Assembly (NCBI RefSeq): GCF_003952505.1
Contig: NZ_CP034450.1
Span: forward strand, 1,736,001 to 1,800,000
Direction: 5' to 3'
Origin: Mesorhizobium sp. M4B.F.Ca.ET.058.02.1.1
GTDB lineage: Bacteria; Pseudomonadota; Alphaproteobacteria; Rhizobiales; Rhizobiaceae
Length of the DNA stretch: 64,000 nt
Part shown: positions 60,443 through 64,000 of the stretch, piece by piece
How positions within the stretch are numbered: position 1 is the stretch's first letter
How the letters are laid out: each line of letters starts with the position of its first letter
The notes under the pieces: model-generated
Told to the model about the DNA's origin: nothing
The model's input: only the letters and a program-made list of their open reading frames with translations
The model's database searches: none
Translations under genes and position numbers: made by a program

Positions 60443-61141
60443 TTGCGCCGCGCCGACAGACTGTTCCAGATCATCCAGATCCTGCGACGCTCGACCGACC
60501 CGATCACCGCCAGCCGGATCGCCGAGGAGCTCGAGACCTCGCGCCGTTCGGTCTATCGCGACATCGCCGACCTCATCGGCCAGCGCGTGCCGATCCGGGG
60601 CGAAGCCGGCGTCGGCTACGTGCTGGACCGCGACTACGACATGCCGCCGCTGATGTTGACCCCGGACGAGCTTGAGGCGGCCGTGCTCGGCGCGCAATGG
60701 GTGGCCGACAAGGGCGATGCGGTGCTGGCGGGCGCGGCGCGCGACCTGATCGCCAAGATCGCCATCGCTGTGCCCGAGCGCCTGCGCCCGTTCGTCAGCC
60801 ACCCCAGCGTCGGCGCGCCGCTCAGCCGGGCGAGCCTGCCCGACGGGCTCGATGTCGCGCGGGCACGCGCATCGATCCGCACAGGCCACAAGATCCGCAT
60901 CCGCTACCGCAACGAACGCGACGAGGGCAGTGAGCGCGTCGTCTGGCCGACGATGATCGGCTATGCCGAAACGGTGCGCCTGCTCGCCGCCTGGTGCGAG
61001 CTGCGCCAGGATTTCCGCCATTTCCGCACCGACCGCATCAGCGCTGCCGCGTTTCTCGACGAGCGCATCGGTTGCCGGCCGGCAGAGCTGCGCAGCCGCT
61101 GGAAGCGGCATATGGAGGCGCAAGGATTGCGCCTGCCTTAG
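60443..61141 (+). CDS. HTH transcription regulator with WYL domain (YafY family)
   Basis: 232 residues. N-terminal winged HTH at 1-55 (RRADRLFQIIQILRRS, TASRIAEELETSRRSVYRDIADL) and a C-terminal WYL domain (GHKIRIRYRNERDE). YafY-type regulators bind ligands through the WYL domain and usually repress adjacent genes. The start is TTG 60443, judged by AGGAGA 7 bases upstream and the LRRADRLFQ start of the family; no ATG gives the full HTH. Divergent from the VOC gene. Confidence 0.9.
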   Translation: MRRADRLFQIIQILRRSTDPITASRIAEELETSRRSVYRDIADLIGQRVPIRGEAGVGYVLDRDYDMPPLMLTPDELEAAVLGAQWVADKGDAVLAGAARDLIAKIAIAVPERLRPFVSHPSVGAPLSRASLPDGLDVARARASIRTGHKIRIRYRNERDEGSERVVWPTMIGYAETVRLLAAWCELRQDFRHFRTDRISAAAFLDERIGCRPAELRSRWKRHMEAQGLRLP

Positions 61142-61319
61142 CGCATGCCTTCGCCCTCAACGCAGGCAATTGGCGAAAGCCGGCGAGCGCGTCCCCCTCC
61201 CGTCACTATAAAGACGCCCTCCCCGGCCATCGCCGCAATCGACCCGCGCCGCGTTTTCGGGCAATCTGGAGGCGTCGGCCCGCCGTCAGGAGATGGCTGG
61301 CCGCTGAGGGAGGATTGCC

Positions 61320-62980
61320 ATGACCAGAGCTTCGGCCGGCCTGCCGCGCTACGAGGACGCGGTCCAGAATTTCCACCTCGAGGACGAGATCAGCCGGCTG
61401 CACGGAGATCCGGCAACCGGCATCAACGCCTATGTCGAATGCTGCGGGCGCTACACCGGTGAGGACCGGCTGGCGCTGCGCGCCGTCTCGGCCAGCGGCG
61501 AGCTGCGCGAATTCACCTTCGACGACCTTGCCGACATGTCCGGCCGCGCCGGCAACATGCTCGAGGGCCTGGGCATCGGCCCTGGCGATGTGGTGGCGGG
61601 CATGCTGCCGCGCATCCCCGAGCTGGTGGCGCTGATCCTCGGCGCATGGCGCATCGGCGCGGTCTACCAGCCGCTGTTCACCGCCTTCGGACCGAAAGCG
61701 ATCGAGCACCGGCTGAGCTACAGCAAGGCCAAGCTTGTGGTGACCAACCCGGCCAACCGCGGCAAGCTCGACGAGGTCGAGAACCATCCGCGCGTCGCCA
61801 CCATCCTCGGCGCCGGCGACACCCTGCCCGCCAGCGACATCGATTTCGGCGCAGCGCTTGCCGCCGCCGCCCCCGACTGCCCGCCGGCGATGCGCAAGGG
61901 CGACGACCTGTTCATGATGATGTCGACCTCGGGCACCACCGGCCATCCAAAGGGCGTGCCGGTGCCGCTCAACGCGCTGCTCGCCTTCGGCGCCTACATG
62001 CGCGACGCGATCGGGCTCCGCCCCGACGATGTGTTCTGGAACATCGCCGACCCCGGCTGGGCCTATGGCCTGTACTACGCCATCACCGGGCCGCTGCAGC
62101 TCGGCATCGCCACCACCTTCTACGAAGGCGCCTTCAACGCCAGAAGCACCTACGACATCATCGAGCGGCTGGGCGTCACCAGCCTCGCCGGCTCGCCCAC
62201 CGCCTACCGGCTTTTGATGGCGGAAGGCGCGGAGGCCGCAGCCCGCGTCAAGGGCAAGCTCCGTGTCGTAAGCAGTGCCGGCGAGCCGCTCAACCCCGAA
62301 GTGATCCGCTGGTTCGACGCTCATCTCGCCGCCCCCATCCACGACCATTACGGGCAGACCGAGAACGGCATGATGGTGAACAACCATCATGGCCTGGCGC
62401 ATAGCGTGCGCGCCGGCTCGGCCGGCTTCGCCATGCCGGGCTACCGCATGGTGGTGCTCGACGAGGCGGGCAACGAGCTCGGCCCCAATCAGCCCGGCAT
62501 CCTCGCGGTCGACATTGCGAAGTCCCCGCTGCGCTGGTTCGACGGCTACCACCAGGCCGAGACGCCGGCGATCGCGGGCGGCTATTACCGCACCGGCGAC
62601 ACGGTGGAGTATGAGCCGGACGGCTCCGTCTCCTTCATCGGCCGCGCCGACGACGTCATCACCTCGGCCGGCTACCGCATCGGCCCGTTCGACGTAGAAA
62701 GCGCGCTGATCGAACATCCGGCGGTCAACGAGGCGGCGGTGGTCGGCGTGCCGACCCGCAGCGCACCGAGATCGTCAAGGCCTTCGTCGTGCTGGCTTCG
62801 GCCTTCAAAGGCAGCGAGGCGCTGGCCGAGGAGCTGGCCCAGCATGTGAAGAAGCGGCTCTCGGCGCATGCCTATCCGCGCGAGGTGGAGTTCGTCACCG
62901 AACTGCCGAAAACGCCAAGCGGCAAGATCCAGCGGTTCTTGCTGCGCAAGGCCGAGGTGGAGAAGCGCAAGGCCGGGTAA
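61320..62980 (+). pseudogene. AMP-dependent acyl-CoA synthetase, broken by one missing base near the C-terminus
   Basis: Reading across the frameshift gives 553 residues. P-loop MMSTSGTTGHPKGVP, then YGQTENGMMVN, YYRTGDTVEYEPDGSVSFIGRADDVITSAGYRIGPFDVE and, in the second frame, the C-terminal catalytic Lys region LPKTPSGKIQRFLLRK. These are adenylate-forming enzyme motifs (acetate or short-chain acyl-CoA ligase type). The frame breaks near 62751-62755: after VVGVP the expected DPQRTEIVKAFVVLASAF needs an extra G (CCG AC against CCG GAC). ATG 61320 has GAGGA 5 bases upstream. A sequence error or recent mutation are both possible. Confidence 0.88.
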
Positions 62981-63074
62981 AGATTCAGCTCTCCGTAGAT
63001 TTCCGCCACGCAAAAGCCGCCAATTCGGGCGAAGGCTCCGAAGGGTTTTGATCGCTAACTTTGGGGGCTACGTC

Positions 63075-63968
63075 ATGCGGTTGATCTGGACACTTCTCTT
63101 CATGCTTGCGGGCAGCGCGGCACTCGCTGCCTCGCCGGAGGACAACTATATCGCCGCGCGTGACAGGGCGATTGCCGACATCGCCGCGCAGGAAAGCGCG
63201 AACGCTCCCGTGGAAACGCTCGATGCCCAGAATGTGAAGGCGATGGCCGATCTCGAAAAGCGCCTATCCGCCCTTCTCGGCCCGCTGGCGGTCGAGGGTT
63301 TTCCGGCAACCGGCACGATCAATCTCCAAAGCCTGAGCGACTCCGACATCGGATTCGGCATGCTCGACGGGCTGAGATACACCACGAGCGACGACGGCCC
63401 GAGCCTTGTCGCGACGACGCGCGGGCTCGCCGAGCGCTGGCTGAAGTCCAGGGCCGACGAGACCGATGAGAATCTCAAGCTGCCCGCCGGCATCGACGCC
63501 GCGCTGAAGCTCGACGCCTTCTACACCCAGGCCATCGGCGCCGATGCCGCCTTCGTCAAGACGCTCGACTTTGCGCTGATCAAGCCCGAAGGCGCCGACA
63601 TGGCGATCGCGCGGCTGGGCGGCTGGACGCAGGATGTCGGGCCGATCTACGACCAGCAGGTCATCGTCACGCTGGTCAAGGGCGATCGGGTCATGATCGC
63701 CGAGGCACCCGCGGCGCCCGCCGTTCCGAAGATCGCGGCTTGCGATGGCTTGTGGACAGCGGCCGACGCCGCCGCCCAGAAATTCCAGGAGGCCTACCAG
63801 GCTTCGGAACTCAAGGACGAAAAGTCGTACGATGCCGCCAATGCCGCCTGGGAGAAAGGCGACGCCGACTATCGCGCCTGCATGGGCGAGCGCCTGCCGG
63901 GCGATGCGGCCTTCCCGGCATTGCTTGCCCAGGCCCAGGCGCTGGCCGACCACATGGCCGGCAAATAA
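63075..63968 (+). CDS. exported hypothetical protein
   Basis: 297 residues. A signal peptide at 1-18 (LLFMLAGSAALAAS). The mature protein begins ASPEDNYIAARDRAIADIAAQ and has a mixed domain with LGGWTQDVGPIYDQQVIVTLVKGDRVMIAEAP, then a helical C-terminus with a Cys pair (AACDGLW, YRACMGE). No motif points to an enzyme. ATG 63075 was chosen for the signal peptide start; GGGGG lies about 7 bases upstream. The frame runs open further upstream but there is no support for it. Confidence 0.72.
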   Translation: MRLIWTLLFMLAGSAALAASPEDNYIAARDRAIADIAAQESANAPVETLDAQNVKAMADLEKRLSALLGPLAVEGFPATGTINLQSLSDSDIGFGMLDGLRYTTSDDGPSLVATTRGLAERWLKSRADETDENLKLPAGIDAALKLDAFYTQAIGADAAFVKTLDFALIKPEGADMAIARLGGWTQDVGPIYDQQVIVTLVKGDRVMIAEAPAAPAVPKIAACDGLWTAADAAAQKFQEAYQASELKDEKSYDAANAAWEKGDADYRACMGERLPGDAAFPALLAQAQALADHMAGK

Positions 63969-64000
63969 CCGCGGCGTCGAAGCTGCCTATCTCCCCCAAG

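Overview
The window looks like chromosomal DNA of a Mesorhizobium species (Alphaproteobacteria, Hyphomicrobiales). The DNA is GC-rich and densely coding. It carries rhizobial families (DUF1236-like, DUF982-like and DUF2934 proteins, BA14K, an ExoX-like EPS regulator), a minCDE locus, alphaproteobacterial LexA and CtrA sites, and rhizobial-type intergenic palindromes. The strongest marker is a 355-residue ortholog of MloK1, the cyclic-nucleotide-gated potassium channel known from Mesorhizobium loti. I saw no rRNA, tRNA, CRISPR array, insertion sequence or prophage.

Layout. 0-7 kb: small envelope or stress proteins (two DUF2934/hypothetical genes, three DUF1236-like genes, a DUF982-like gene), a PAS-GGDEF diguanylate cyclase, a GYD protein, an ExoX-like membrane protein. 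7-11 kb: a Gly/Asn-rich coiled-coil exported protein and a TadE-TadE-TadG pilus cluster on the minus strand. 11-14 kb: SOS-boxed dinB, an SRPBCC protein, a glycosyltransferase. 15-22 kb: a frameshifted adenine deaminase, then five minus-strand enzyme genes (PanE-like reductase, methyltransferase, GNAT, PLP decarboxylase, FAD monooxygenase). 22-34 kb: a type I secretion pair preceded by a 934-residue DUF11-repeat protein that is its probable substrate, then a response regulator - histidine kinase - response regulator set and two paralogous Gly/Asn-rich exported proteins with matching promoters and terminators. 34-36 kb: a low-affinity iron permease-like protein and a frameshifted YihY/BrkB gene. 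36.6-41.7 kb: a four-gene operon (acyltransferase, two GT2 glycosyltransferases, ABC exporter) joined by ATGA overlaps, probably for a surface glycan. 41.8-45.5 kb: a long coiled-coil protein and minCDE, both with CtrA-like boxes upstream. 45.7-52 kb: lipoprotein, phasin, two globins (one Tat-exported and frameshifted), PRC-barrel, DUF2934, an FAD-linked dehydrogenase and a decayed lactate-dehydrogenase remnant. 52-64 kb: BA14K protein, a lysine 2,3-aminomutase-like radical SAM enzyme, cspA, MloK1, a serine hydrolase, a divergent VOC/WYL-regulator pair, a frameshifted acyl-CoA synthetase and an exported protein.

How it fits together. Much of the window concerns the cell surface and attachment: Tad pilins, a secreted repeat protein with its exporter and nearby two-component regulators, Gly/Asn-rich exported proteins, a glycan operon, an EPS regulator and a c-di-GMP enzyme. 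Cell-cycle control (CtrA to min) and SOS control (LexA to dinB) can be read directly from promoter motifs.

Caveat. Four conserved genes (adenine deaminase, YihY/BrkB, truncated hemoglobin, acyl-CoA synthetase) are each broken by one missing base, two of them in G runs. This could be residual sequencing error rather than real decay. Family assignments come from recognising sequence motifs; no database search was run.
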